In this document: positions 1 through 9,600 of the stretch, piece by piece
How the letters are laid out: every line of letters starts with the position of its first letter
How positions within the stretch are numbered: position 1 is the first letter of the stretch
Assembly (NCBI RefSeq): GCF_004114425.1
Contig: NZ_RDQF01000031.1
Span: 19,169 to 83,168, forward strand
Length of the DNA: 64,000 nt
DNA from: Bradyrhizobium vignae
GTDB taxonomy: Bacteria > Pseudomonadota > Alphaproteobacteria > Rhizobiales > Xanthobacteraceae
Reading direction: 5' to 3'
Program-made: the position numbers and the translations under genes
The notes under the pieces: generated by a model
Database searches by the model: none
Told to the model about the DNA's origin: nothing
Seen by the model: only the letters and a program-made list of their open reading frames with translations

Positions 1-2
1 CC

Positions 3-209
3 GTCCCGCTTGTGGTGATTACCAAAGAGCTGACCACGTCCGCCCGGACCTTCCTGGGCGGCGGACGCTGCCGGCGCTACCTCGCAATCGAGGAGGGGAC
101 GATGGGCGCGCGCGCCTACATGCACGACGTGCCCAACGGGTTCGACGTAGATCAACCGATCTGGCGGCTCGACCGCTTCCTCAATGAGATGACAGGAGTT
201 TCCGCGTGA
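3..209 (+). CDS. C-terminal fragment of the partner gene upstream of herA (possible SIR2-family)
   Basis: Only the last 68 codons are present; the gene begins outside the window. The visible residues (TTSARTFLGGGRCRRYLA, then WRLDRFLNEMTG near the end) do not carry a motif I can assign. The stop codon TGA lies inside the GTGA start of the HerA-like ATPase gene, so the two are translationally coupled and form one operon. A two-gene unit ending in this kind of HerA-like ATPase is known as the SIR2-HerA anti-phage system (Nezha), which makes a SIR2-type NADase the leading guess for this gene. That identity is inferred from context alone; the catalytic SIR2 region would be to the left of base 1. 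Confidence 0.5.
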   Translation, partial: VPLVVITKELTTSARTFLGGGRCRRYLAIEEGTMGARAYMHDVPNGFDVDQPIWRLDRFLNEMTGVSA

Positions 210-1948
210 GCATTCTGAATTTTGCGGACGGAGAAGCGCTGGGCCGCGTCCAATCGGTCGACACGACCACGGTGATCGTCCACGTCGATGATGTCGAGGC
301 GCTGCGGGCGCTGCAGGTGAACCGGCTGGTTGCGCTCCAGAGCAGCCTTGCCGGCCATAAGTTAATTGGTGTGATCCAAAAGATCATCCGTACCGCGCTC
401 GGTGAAGCGAAGATCGCCGATGTCGAGCTAGGCGAGGCCGCGCATCCCGAAGTCAATCTGGTTCGGATTATGTTGATCGGCACGCTGCTCGATCGGGACG
501 GACCGCGCGCCAATGTCTTCCGGCGCACGCTTGAGACCGTCCCGGAGATTGATGCCTGCTGCTTCGCTCTCGAAGGCGAGCGCCTTACGCGCTTCATGGG
601 GGTGATTTCGGAGGTGACCGGCGGCGCGCAGCGCCTGTCGCTTGGCGCCTATACGCTCGATCCCAACGCTCAGGCGTTCGTCAATGGCAATCGGTTGTTC
701 CAGCGTCATGCGCTCATCGTGGGCAGCACCGGCTCGGGCAAGTCGTGGACGACCGCGCGCCTGCTCGAGCAAATCGCCGAGCTCGACAGCGCCAATGTCA
801 TCGTGTTCGACATGCACGGAGAATATGCGTCGATGGCTGGCGACGGTTTCGTCCATCTTCGCGTCGCGGGCCCAAGCGACATCGAAGCGGGGAAGGGGCT
901 GAACGATGGTGTGCTGCATTTGCCCTACTGGCTCATGAGCTACGAGGCGCTTGTCTCGATGTTTGTTGACCGCTCCGATCAGAACGCCCCAAACCAGGCC
1001 ATGATCATGTCGCGTACCGTCGTCGACGCCAAGACGGGCTTCCTGAAAGCCGGCGGTCATGTCGAGGTGCTCGCCAACTTCACGATCGACAGTCCGGTGC
1101 CTTTCAGGATGGAAACCGTGCTAGGCGAGCTCAACCGGCTCAACGCCGAGATGGTACCGGGAGCCAAGGCGGGCACTGAGAAGCAGGGCGATTTCCACGG
1201 CAAGCTCAGCCGTCTAATTCAGCGCCTCGAGGGCAAACGCACCGATCGACGCCTGGGCTTCCTATTCCCTGCGTCCGGCGTGGCGGACAGCTATGATTGG
1301 CTCGATCGCGCAGTTGAGCTGCTGCTCGGTGGCAGGGCGGCCAAAGGCGGCTACGGTGGCGTCAAGATCATCGACTTCTCTGAAGTTCCATCCGACATTT
1401 TGCCGCTGATCGTCGGCATGGTCGCGCGCATGGCCTTCCACGTGCAGCAGTGGAGCACGCAGGGACTTCGCCATCCGGTGGCCCTGTTCTGTGACGAGGC
1501 GCATCTTTATATTCCACAGGATCCGACTTCGGGCGCCGCGGAGAATGCGATCGCTACCTTCGAGCGCATCGCCAAGGAGGGGCGGAAATATGGCGTCGGG
1601 CTGGTGGTGATCAGCCAGCGCCCCGCCGAAGTGAACCGCACGGTCGCCAGCCAGTGCAACAATCTCATCGCGATGCGGCTAACCAACGGCGACGACCAAG
1701 CTGTCGTGCGACGGCTGCTGCCCGACAGCCTCGGCGGCTTCGGCGACCTGCTTCCGGTCCTCGACACGGGCGAAGCACTCGTCGTTGGCGATGCGATTCT
1801 ACTGCCCACGCGTATCCGCATTGCCAAACCGATAAACGAACCGCTTAGCGGCACGATCCAGTTCTGGGATCGTTGGGCCGACCCAGCGGCTGCGGCGACG
1901 CTCGACAAGGCTGTCGAGAGCTGGCGCCGTCAGACGCTTGTCAAATAG
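206..1948 (+). CDS. herA: HerA-like hexameric ATPase (DUF87 family), probably SIR2-HerA defence component
   Basis: A 580-residue HerA/FtsK-type motor ATPase. The N-terminal 130 residues resemble the HAS-barrel of HerA (LGRVQSVDTTTVIVHVDD). Walker A is GSTGSGKS at about residues 171-178, and Walker B with the catalytic Glu is ALFCDEAHLY at about 425-434; a sensor-like segment VISQRPAEVN follows. Start is GTG at 206, overlapping the stop of the preceding gene. HerA of this size acts as a DNA-translocating hexamer in end resection with NurA in archaea, and as the ATPase partner of nucleases or SIR2 proteins in bacterial defence. No NurA is adjacent, and the coupled upstream gene favours a defence pair. 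The ATPase call is firm; the system assignment depends on the missing upstream gene. Confidence 0.85.
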   Translation: MSILNFADGEALGRVQSVDTTTVIVHVDDVEALRALQVNRLVALQSSLAGHKLIGVIQKIIRTALGEAKIADVELGEAAHPEVNLVRIMLIGTLLDRDGPRANVFRRTLETVPEIDACCFALEGERLTRFMGVISEVTGGAQRLSLGAYTLDPNAQAFVNGNRLFQRHALIVGSTGSGKSWTTARLLEQIAELDSANVIVFDMHGEYASMAGDGFVHLRVAGPSDIEAGKGLNDGVLHLPYWLMSYEALVSMFVDRSDQNAPNQAMIMSRTVVDAKTGFLKAGGHVEVLANFTIDSPVPFRMETVLGELNRLNAEMVPGAKAGTEKQGDFHGKLSRLIQRLEGKRTDRRLGFLFPASGVADSYDWLDRAVELLLGGRAAKGGYGGVKIIDFSEVPSDILPLIVGMVARMAFHVQQWSTQGLRHPVALFCDEAHLYIPQDPTSGAAENAIATFERIAKEGRKYGVGLVVISQRPAEVNRTVASQCNNLIAMRLTNGDDQAVVRRLLPDSLGGFGDLLPVLDTGEALVVGDAILLPTRIRIAKPINEPLSGTIQFWDRWADPAAAATLDKAVESWRRQTLVK

Positions 1949-2076
1949 TTGCCTTCCGGCAAGCCTCTCGCGCATCACGATGCTGGGCGCGACGCTGCAA
2001 AAACTCATCCGGAGGGTGATCCTGCCTGCTTCCCACCATCTTTATGCACTCGTCTTGGCAGTGCGTCCGCTACGTG

Positions 2077-2247
2077 GTGCTGATGCCGTCCGAGATGGTT
2101 GGGGCAAAGGCAAATCTTGGCTGTCTCATCATCAACAGTCAGTACACGTTCCTGATGCCTCAGATGTAGGGCATCATCAGCATCACGATGATCGGACTTG
2201 CTCTCAACGCCGTTCTAGAGGCGTTGGAGCGGCGCCTCATGCGGTGA
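2077..2247 (+). pseudogene. Remnant of an ABC transporter permease C-terminus (SsuC/TauC-like)
   Basis: Reading this frame gives EMVGAKANLGCLIINSQYTF, then LMPQM, an in-frame TAG, GIISITMIGLALNAVLEALE and RRLMR, then TGA. This matches the ending typical of nitrate/sulfonate/taurine-type ABC permeases (a last transmembrane helix followed by ALERRL). The TAG at about 2167-2169 interrupts it and the 5' part of the gene is missing, so this is a decayed fragment of about 56 codons. It marks a rearrangement between the herA unit and hipBA. Nothing else recognisable lies between 1949 and 2440. Confidence 0.6.
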
Positions 2248-2440
2248 AGGCGCCGGGCACGAATTGAGTGCGGCGGTGGCTGATTGGGCTCCTTCGATGA
2301 AGGCCGCCTTGGAAGATGGGACGCGGAGAGCAACTTCTTTCATCAGGCGACACATAGCAAATTTATGATCCCGAGATCTTGGCCGCAACGCCGGCTCGGT
2401 CAGAAAAGCCTAACTACGCGCCGCGCCGACTGGCCGCGGA

Positions 2441-3763
2441 TCATTCACTACTCTTGAGACCAGCCAGCGAATTCACACGGCGCTTCGCGCCATCAGCAAT
2501 CGATATGGCCATCTTCTCCGGAAATCCTTCTGGAAGCGCATTCAGCACCTGATCTATGGCTTTTGCGGCTGTATCGCCGAGCTGCTGGATGACAGCCTTG
2601 ACTGTTTTGTCGGATAGACCGCAGCTTTTCGCAGTCTGCACGAAATGTCGGCCGAGCACCGTGTGGACGACGTAATGCCGGTTGCTACCGATCGCCATAG
2701 CCAGCTTCATTTGGTTTTGGCTGATCTGTCCAGCGTCCAGGCTCGGTTGGGTCGAAATGATATCGTAAAGCGGGGCAAGATGAAAACGTCCGCCCGGCGC
2801 CAAATGAATGCTAAAATTCTTCGCATGGCCATCGGTGGCGGCAAGCAGCCAGAACACGATCTGCGCCTTGAAGAAAATGGCCCGGTCGTCCTCAGGCGTA
2901 TCGCTGCCCTTGAGGAAATCCGAGATTTTGCGGATGCCAGGTCCGCCGTCGGATTCATACTTGCGCGCGGGCGGAACCGATAGTGCTTGGCAGCAGTCTT
3001 CCTGCGGCAGCCGCAACAGGCGGCCGTCGCGCGTCCAGGTGCGATCGAACCGCTCGACTGCGAGCACGCGGCGCCCGGCGAAATCGATGATGCTTGATTT
3101 GGCGACCGGCAAGCCGAGCGCGGCAACCAGCTCGAGGCACAGATGCTCGTTTTCAACGCTGCTGGTCAGGTCGATTCCGTTCGGCAACTTCCCGATCTGC
3201 GGCTTGATGATGTGCGTAGTTGCGGTCGTGCCATGAGGAACGTACCACTTGTCTTTCCAGTAAAGCAGCGCTGTCTTTTCCTGCGCACCGGCCAGAGAAA
3301 TACGGAAATCCTGGTCGGGGCCGATGCCGAGTGGATTGCTGGCAAGATTGCCGAGAATGGCTGCAATCTCCTGATCGCTGGCAGCACGGCCATCAATAGC
3401 GCCGGCGGCTCCGGGCGCGGCACCATCGGGCAGGAACTGCAGCGCACCAATGCAGTCGCGGCCGATGGCGGAAAGCAGGCTGTAGGCGTCGGGGCCGTCA
3501 GCATGCGCACGTTCAGCGACGCGTTGGCGAATGTCGTCATTGTCGGGCAGAAGATTGTCAAAGACAGCGACGACTGGATCGCCAATATAACGATCCTCGC
3601 GCAGAGGCAGCGACACCGAAACAGGGATGGCATTTTCCCACGCGAGCCACTGCCTGTCGTACTGGAAATCGATTGCGCCGCTGCTCTCGCGTCGCAGCCG
3701 GCCGACCAGCCGCGTGTTGAGGTAAACATTGAGCGGCGCCCGGGCAGGACGACGCGCCATCAA
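2441..3763 (-). CDS. hipA: HipA-type serine/threonine kinase toxin
   Basis: A 440-residue HipA-family kinase. The N-terminal subdomain (NVYLNTRLVGRL, then ISVSLPLRE) is the usual HipA N-lobe, and the kinase core carries GAQEKTALL, VERFDR, and the catalytic/metal region ATDGHAKNFS with LYDIIS. HipA enzymes phosphorylate targets such as glutamyl-tRNA synthetase and cause growth arrest; they are neutralised by HipB. The gene starts inside the end of hipB (4-bp overlap), the standard antitoxin-first order. It seems intact, with all visible kinase motifs. The substrate here is unknown. It sits between a HerA unit and a Wadjet operon, so it could serve as a defence or island-stability module. Confidence 0.9.
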   Translation of the reverse strand: MMARRPARAPLNVYLNTRLVGRLRRESSGAIDFQYDRQWLAWENAIPVSVSLPLREDRYIGDPVVAVFDNLLPDNDDIRQRVAERAHADGPDAYSLLSAIGRDCIGALQFLPDGAAPGAAGAIDGRAASDQEIAAILGNLASNPLGIGPDQDFRISLAGAQEKTALLYWKDKWYVPHGTTATTHIIKPQIGKLPNGIDLTSSVENEHLCLELVAALGLPVAKSSIIDFAGRRVLAVERFDRTWTRDGRLLRLPQEDCCQALSVPPARKYESDGGPGIRKISDFLKGSDTPEDDRAIFFKAQIVFWLLAATDGHAKNFSIHLAPGGRFHLAPLYDIISTQPSLDAGQISQNQMKLAMAIGSNRHYVVHTVLGRHFVQTAKSCGLSDKTVKAVIQQLGDTAAKAIDQVLNALPEGFPEKMAISIADGAKRRVNSLAGLKSSE

Positions 3764-4011
3764 AAGAGATCCTCAATCGCTTCAGCCGTTAATTTGGTGC
3801 GCGGCCGGATGACGAGCTCGAGGTCGAGCCCGGCCAGCGCATCCATCAGGATGCGTAGCTGCGTTGCAGGTTCGCCGGCCTCGAGCTTCGAGACTGTCGC
3901 TTGACGCGCATGCATCTTCTCACCCAGGTCACGCTGGGTAAGCTTCTTCTGCCGCCGGAAGCGTCTGATTCCAGCGCCAACTTGTTGCGGGGTGCGGGCG
4001 ATCGTATCCAT
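3760..4011 (-). CDS. hipB: HipB-type HTH antitoxin
   Basis: An Xre/HipB DNA-binding protein: QQVGAGIRRFRRQKKLTQRD, then LGEKMHARQATVSKLEAG is a helix-turn-helix, and the C-terminal LELVIRPR is the usual HipB ending. A longer reading frame reaches back to 4068, but I chose the ATG at 4011 (83 residues). The longer start would put the two nearest operator palindromes inside the coding sequence, and the known HTH family begins close to this Met. The ribosome binding site is weak. The protein should bind HipA and repress the operon through the four operators directly upstream. Confidence 0.85.
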   Translation of the reverse strand: MDTIARTPQQVGAGIRRFRRQKKLTQRDLGEKMHARQATVSKLEAGEPATQLRILMDALAGLDLELVIRPRTKLTAEAIEDLF

Positions 4012-4020
4012 CAAATCACG

Positions 4021-4116
4021 ATACGCGACTGCGTATATGACGTCAATATGCGCGTTCGCGAATATCAACGATTATGCGCGTCCGCGTATATTTACGTTTA
4101 ATACGCAATTGCGTAT
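4021..4116. promoter_or_regulatory. Four-copy palindromic operator array of hipBA
   Basis: Four inverted repeats with half-sites close to ATACGC/GCGTAT: 4021-4036 (ATACGCGACTGCGTAT), 4046-4065 (ATATGCGCG..CGCGAATAT, imperfect), 4074-4089 (ATGCGCGTCCGCGTAT) and 4101-4116 (ATACGCAATTGCGTAT, perfect). The centres are spaced 27, 26 and 27 bp apart. The array covers the expected hipB promoter. E. coli HipB also uses four operators upstream of its operon, so this is the likely HipB(A) autoregulatory region. Confidence 0.8.
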
Positions 4117-4455
4117 GAATGAGAGAATGGATTCGATCGATGATGGAAAAATGCTTTATAGATGTTTGTTCACGTTTTGGCGGAGTGGTAACAAAACTGG
4201 TTGTATCTCTCGCGCCAGCAACTCCTTTTATTAGAAGAGTTACACAAATAGATTCAATGATTTGAGGCCGATTGCTCCATATCTAAAGACTAGACACAAA
4301 CTCCGATCCGACTTTTGGAGCCTCGACAGCGATTGAGCTGGAAAGCTATATTAGAACATACTAAGAACGGATCGATCTTCCGGTTGTATTTTCAAGACCC
4401 ACTCTCAATAACAATGTTGTCCGGCACATCATGCGTTTAGCGTCGCCATCTCAGC
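4117..4455. other. Intergenic region between hipBA and the Wadjet operon
   Basis: AT-rich compared with the flanks. No convincing ORF or RNA gene. It must contain the promoter of the jetABCD operon, but I cannot pick out a clear -35/-10 pair. Confidence 0.4.
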
Positions 4456-6012
4456 ATGAAGTCGGGCCAAGGAGCCGCGTCATTGACCTTGTTCCGCCAT
4501 TTGCATGACGACGCGTTTTTGGCCTTCTCGCGCGATCACAAGCACCTGTACGCGGCCTGTCTGCTCGACCTCCATGAACGCTTCTTTTCAGGCGCGCCGT
4601 CGTTTCCGACCCCCCAGCAGGTCGTCCATGCCATTTATGACGTCATGCGCGCCAACCCGGCCCTTTGGAATGAGGGCGATGATTTTGGCAGCCTGCCGGA
4701 AATGATCTCCGCGGGACGCCGCCGGATCCGGAAGGCCGACCTCGCGCTCGCTTGCGAGAAGGGCGACAAGGCGCTCGGCCTTGCCCGACAATTGTACGCC
4801 CGACTGCTCGCCTGGGGATGGCTTGAGGAGGAGGAATACGGGCTTCGCGTTACCGTGGACATGGCTATGGGACCACTGCTCGTGATCCAGCGGCTCGCGA
4901 GCCTCAACAAGGATCTCTCGCAGCGATTCGGCGGCTTGATCGTGCAAATCCGCCTCAACCTGGAGGCCGTGGAAAAACTGAGGCCCGAGATCACCGACCG
5001 CAAACAGCGGGAAGCCGCGCTCGCAGTCCGCGAGGCGCGCAATCAGGCCGACCAGTTCACTAAGAGCCTGCGGGCCATTCTGGCCGACCTGAAGCGCGTC
5101 CGACGGACCGTCATGGAGTCGAAAACAGTCGCTACCCGGCTGGAAGCCTTTTTCGAGGAGTTCGTCGACCAGCTTCTGCTGAAGGACTTCGAGTCCATCC
5201 TCACCGTCAACCATCCCTACCGCTTCCGCGACGCCATCGTCGATCTCGCGCGGAGGATCTCCTACACCCCGCAAACCATGCAGGTCCTCGCCGAGGAGTA
5301 CACAGCTTCCAGCATGGCAGCCGACATCGAGGACGGTCGAATGGCCGCGACCGACGACCTGCTGGCCATCGAGAGCATCTTCGATCAGATCGGGGAGATG
5401 TTCGATAGGATCGAGGCCTTCCGCAGGCAGCTCGAAGCCCGGGTCCGCAACACGATTAAGTACGCCGAGCGGGGCGGGCAGGGACTCGTCGGCCGGGCCG
5501 GCGACCTGGTGCGGCGTCTGGATGCCCTACTGCGGGACGGCAGACACCACAAGGCGACTATCGAATGGAGCATCGAGCCGCTGCGGTCCCCCTGGTCGGA
5601 GCACCATCAGGCCCCGGCCAGGCAGCCGCGCCGTCCCGTCGAAGCGAGGGAGCTCGCAGGGCCCCCGTCTGACCCGCTGTACGAACTGCGGAAGAAGCTC
5701 CGCCTCGAGTACATCGCTCGCATCGCACCCCGCCCTGAGGATGTCAGACGATTTCTCGAGGGCCAGGTGCCGCCATTCGCGACCAAGGAAGCCCGCTTCA
5801 TGGAAATCGAGACCGTGGACGACTTTCTCGCCTTCGATTGCGCCCGCCGATATGCGTTAACGGGTGAGGTTCCGGCGCAGGTCGCGGCCGGGTTCGATCT
5901 GGAGCCGCGCCCAGACACGCCGCCCCACGACAGCGAATGGCTTCGGTGTGCGAACTTCGTGGTCAGGCGATCCGGCCCCTTCCGGAAAGCAGAGGCAGCC
6001 CGTGCTCAGTGA
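4456..6012 (+). CDS. jetA: Wadjet JetA-like protein (MksF/kleisin-type subunit)
   Basis: A 518-residue protein, first of four overlapping or touching genes. It has the JetA/DUF3375-like layout: an N-terminal helical winged region (LTLFRHLHDDAFLAFSRDHK near residue 10), a long charged helical middle (about 170-330), and a less ordered C-terminus. In Wadjet systems JetA is the kleisin-like subunit bridging the SMC heads and binding JetB. The family call rests on the operon (SMC-like JetC and TOPRIM JetD follow) more than on a single motif. The end overlaps the next start by 11 bp. High GC and even codon use suggest an intact gene. Confidence 0.75.
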   Translation: MKSGQGAASLTLFRHLHDDAFLAFSRDHKHLYAACLLDLHERFFSGAPSFPTPQQVVHAIYDVMRANPALWNEGDDFGSLPEMISAGRRRIRKADLALACEKGDKALGLARQLYARLLAWGWLEEEEYGLRVTVDMAMGPLLVIQRLASLNKDLSQRFGGLIVQIRLNLEAVEKLRPEITDRKQREAALAVREARNQADQFTKSLRAILADLKRVRRTVMESKTVATRLEAFFEEFVDQLLLKDFESILTVNHPYRFRDAIVDLARRISYTPQTMQVLAEEYTASSMAADIEDGRMAATDDLLAIESIFDQIGEMFDRIEAFRRQLEARVRNTIKYAERGGQGLVGRAGDLVRRLDALLRDGRHHKATIEWSIEPLRSPWSEHHQAPARQPRRPVEARELAGPPSDPLYELRKKLRLEYIARIAPRPEDVRRFLEGQVPPFATKEARFMEIETVDDFLAFDCARRYALTGEVPAQVAAGFDLEPRPDTPPHDSEWLRCANFVVRRSGPFRKAEAARAQ

Positions 6013-6640
6013 GTTCGAAAACGTCGAGCGCTCCTTCGGCGCGGAAAAGGCAGCCGACCTCCGCAAAGCCCTGCACTTCCTGCTAAGGCGGCAGTTCGTG
6101 TTCGCGGGAGATCCCCGGACTGGGACAGTCTACAACACGATCATGGATGGCCGCTTCCGCGACGTGGTCGACGGCTTCTTCGATAGTTGCGGATACCGCG
6201 TCCATCGCGATCCGGAGGCGCAGTGGGCCGGCATCGTCGCCATGGACGAGGACGTGCCGCTGCCTCGAATGAAGCTCGACGAAACCATTGTTGTCCTGGT
6301 GCTGGCGGCATACTGGCAACAGGAGGTCAACGTCGGAGCGGTCGAGGACCGGGCCGTCGTAGTTGCCACTTTGAACGACCTGTTCGATCGCTATCGTGAG
6401 ATGGCGCAACACGGCGGCGGAGGCGCGATCTCGCCGGCCCGCTTCCGGGACATCCTGCGCGAGGCCGCCCAACGCAGTTTGGTCGAGATCGGTGATTTTG
6501 ACGACGAGCAGCAGGACTGCGAGATCAGGATCCGCCCGATTATTAAGCTGATCAGTGGCAGCGACGCCCTCCAACGGCTTGAGCGCTACGTCCGTAGCGA
6601 GGAGGCGCGGTTTCCGCAGCCTGCAGGAGACGAGGCATGA
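6002..6640 (+). CDS. jetB: Wadjet JetB-like protein (MksE/KITE subunit, DUF4194-like)
   Basis: Begins LSEFENVERSFGAEKAADLR and RKALHFLLRRQFVFAGDPRT; later VLVLAAYWQQEV. This is the usual form of the JetB/MksE (KITE) subunit, about 200-230 residues and made of winged-helix units. I placed the start at GTG 6002, which overlaps the end of jetA; an open frame extends back to 5864 but would overlap jetA by 50 codons. The 3' end overlaps jetC (ATGATG across TGA). JetB is a dimer that joins JetA and helps the SMC complex hold DNA. Confidence 0.75.
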   Translation: MLSEFENVERSFGAEKAADLRKALHFLLRRQFVFAGDPRTGTVYNTIMDGRFRDVVDGFFDSCGYRVHRDPEAQWAGIVAMDEDVPLPRMKLDETIVVLVLAAYWQQEVNVGAVEDRAVVVATLNDLFDRYREMAQHGGGGAISPARFRDILREAAQRSLVEIGDFDDEQQDCEIRIRPIIKLISGSDALQRLERYVRSEEARFPQPAGDEA

Positions 6641-9600
6641 TGGAGCTACGCCACCTGACGATGGTGAACTGGCACCTGTTCGATGTCGCCGACATTGACG
6701 TGACAGGACACGTCGGGGTCCTGGGCGAGAACCGGTCCGGCAAATCCACAATCCTCGACATGGCACAGGTCGTTCTCACCGGCGGGAGCCGGCGGTTCTT
6801 GCGCCTGAACGCGGTCGCCGGCGACAGCGGAAAATCGCGCAGCGGCTCGAAGCGCAGCGTCGTCGATTACTGCCTTGGGACGCTCGGAGAAGACCAGCGC
6901 CGGCGCGACGAGGCACGCACCTATGTGGCGCTAGGCTTCGAAGACAAGGAAGGCGATCGACCGCCGGTCACGATCGGCATGGCGCTTGAGGCGCGCAAGT
7001 CCGACAGCAGGGAGACTGTGCTGGCACTGTTCATCGCCGTCGGCACCGTCTTGAGCTCCAAGGACTTCATCGAGCAGCGAGGAAAGTCGCAATTCCCGGC
7101 GCAGTGGGAGGACGTGCGCGCTCGGATCGTCGCTGCGGTCGGCGAAGGCAATTTCGTCAATCATCGCGACCGGCCGAGCGACTACGTCCGCGAGTACATG
7201 CGCCATCTTCTGCCGCATTCGGCCTATGGCGAGCAGAACGCCAGCGCCCTGCAGAAGTCAATCGTCAACGCGATGACGCTCGACCACAACCAGACGGCCA
7301 CGCAGTTCGTCCGGAACTATATCCTCGAGGACAGTCCGATTGGCATCAAGGAGCTGCGCGAGTCGATCCAGACCTACCGCAACATTAGCGAAACCATCAG
7401 AAAGATGCGCCTCAGGCTCGAAGCCCTGAGGGCGCTTCGGGTCGTCCTCGGCACTCTTGAAGAAGCGCTCGAAACCAAGTTCAGGGAGGAATGGATCGCA
7501 AAACGCGCGACTTGGCTCGCGGCGCGCGCGACAAACCTGGACTTCAAGACCAAGCGGCGTACCGAGATGGCGCGCCGGGACGCGGCAGCAAAAGAACTCG
7601 AATTCATCGACGACGACGTCAAGGCCATCGATAGCGAGATCGAACGCCTCACGGCCGCGATCGCCGAGCACGATGCCAAGACCGGCAGAAAGTTCCTGCA
7701 GCAGACCGCCGATGTGGCCGGGCAGGCGGCGCACCGCGCCTCGGCGGACTTCAAAGCTCGTATGGAGAACATCCGTCGCCTGGAGCCGCTCCGCGCGATG
7801 TGCGCGGACCGTTTCGAGGACTTCGTTCCTGCGCTTGAGCGTCTTCTGACCGCCACCGCCGGGGCCGACATCGGGCGCGTCTCCGACGAGCTCTCCGCGG
7901 CCGAGAAGTCCTTCGCCGCAAGCGGCGCGAAATGGCTGCCGAAGATCGACGAAGCACGTCAAACGATCATCGCGGAGCTTTCCGGGCTCCGAGGCCGCCG
8001 CGACGAGGTGCTCGAACGGATCCGACAGCACGCCGCCGGAGGGGCGCGGGCCTATCTCGGCGACGACACTGAACTCCTCTGCCGCAGGCTGCGGCAGAGC
8101 GGAATGGCCCCGCGCGTGCTCTGCGACATCATCGAAGTCGCCGAACCCGAGTGGGTAGGAGCCGCCGAGGCGCTCCTCGGCCGCGACCGGGAAGCCGTGC
8201 TCGTGGACAGAGCGGATATCAGCGCCGCCACGTCAATCTTCAAGGAAGGTCGCCGCGAGTTTCGCCATGCATCGCTCGTGAGCCTCAACAAGCTCGAGCA
8301 GTTCAGGGCCAAGCCGGAGCGCGGCACTTTCCCTTCGATCTTCCGGAGCCAGGATCCGGACGCGATGGCCTTCATCATGCGCCGCTACGGCACGGTCCGC
8401 CTCGCGGACACGCTTGACCAGTTCAACAGACCCGGCCGGGCTATCATGAAGGACGGCCTTTACGACGACGGTCTCGTCAGAAGCCATCGGTGGATCGAAA
8501 CCTCGCAACACAAGATCGGAAAGGCGGCCCAGGCGAACGCCTTGCGCTCCCTGCAGTATCAGGCCGAGGAGCTGGATCGGATCTTGGCCGACAAGACCAA
8601 GGAGGCCGTCACAGCGGAGCAGGCCTTTGCCGCACTGAAGAACATCTGCGAGGGGCGTGACGATCTGAGGGCTTGCGCCGCGGCCTTCGCGGCTGCGCAG
8701 ACCGAGATCGCCGAGGCGCAGGCCAGACTAGATGCGCTCGACGGCGCGAGTGACGGCGGCCTTCGCGACAAGAAGAGAGCGCAGCAGAAGCTGAAGGACA
8801 AGAGGCTCGACGAGAGAAAGATTCAGCAGAAGGCGTTCGGCGAGCATGACGGTGAGGTCAGATCGGCAGAGAGGAGACTGGGAGAGGGCGAAAACGTACC
8901 CGGCTCCGAGCTCAACCTGCGGGTCGCCCGGTCGATCTATCGCAAGATCTTCCCGCTCTACTCCGCCGCCAAGGGCAGGATCGTGTACCGCGAGCGCCTC
9001 AATGTCGCAGCCCAGAAGGGGTTCGCCGAGAAGCACCGCGCTATCGCGGACAGGGCACTGAAGGATGCGGACGCCTCGGACGCAGAGCGCGCCCGCATCG
9101 AGCGGCGGGTCCGCGAGCTCCTCTACGATTACTTCGACCAGTTCGGGATGAGCTCGCAAGTCGGCGCGGAGAGCGAGCCGCTGAGGGAGGTGAAGCCCTG
9201 GATGGAGCAGCTCATCGCGGATATCGAATCCAACGAGCTGCGCCAGTACGAACGGCAGGCGCGGGAAGCGGCGGAAAAAGCCTCCACCCTGCTGCGCGGC
9301 GAGTTCATCAACGCGCTCACAGCCCGGATCGGCAAGATGGAGCGGGAGCTGCAATCGTTGAACCGTAGCCTCTACACACATCCCTTCCACAACGAGCGTT
9401 ATTCATTCCACCGCACCCAGGTGGTGGAATTCCAGCCCATCCTGAAGATCATCGAGATTGCCAAAACCTCTCCGGAGGCGCTCGATATGCTGTTCCGAGG
9501 CGACGTGCCCGATGACTTCCCGCATAAGGATACGATCCTTGCGCTCGAGGCATTGCTCGAGGATCCAGACAAGGACTTCACCCAGTTTGAGGACTACCGC

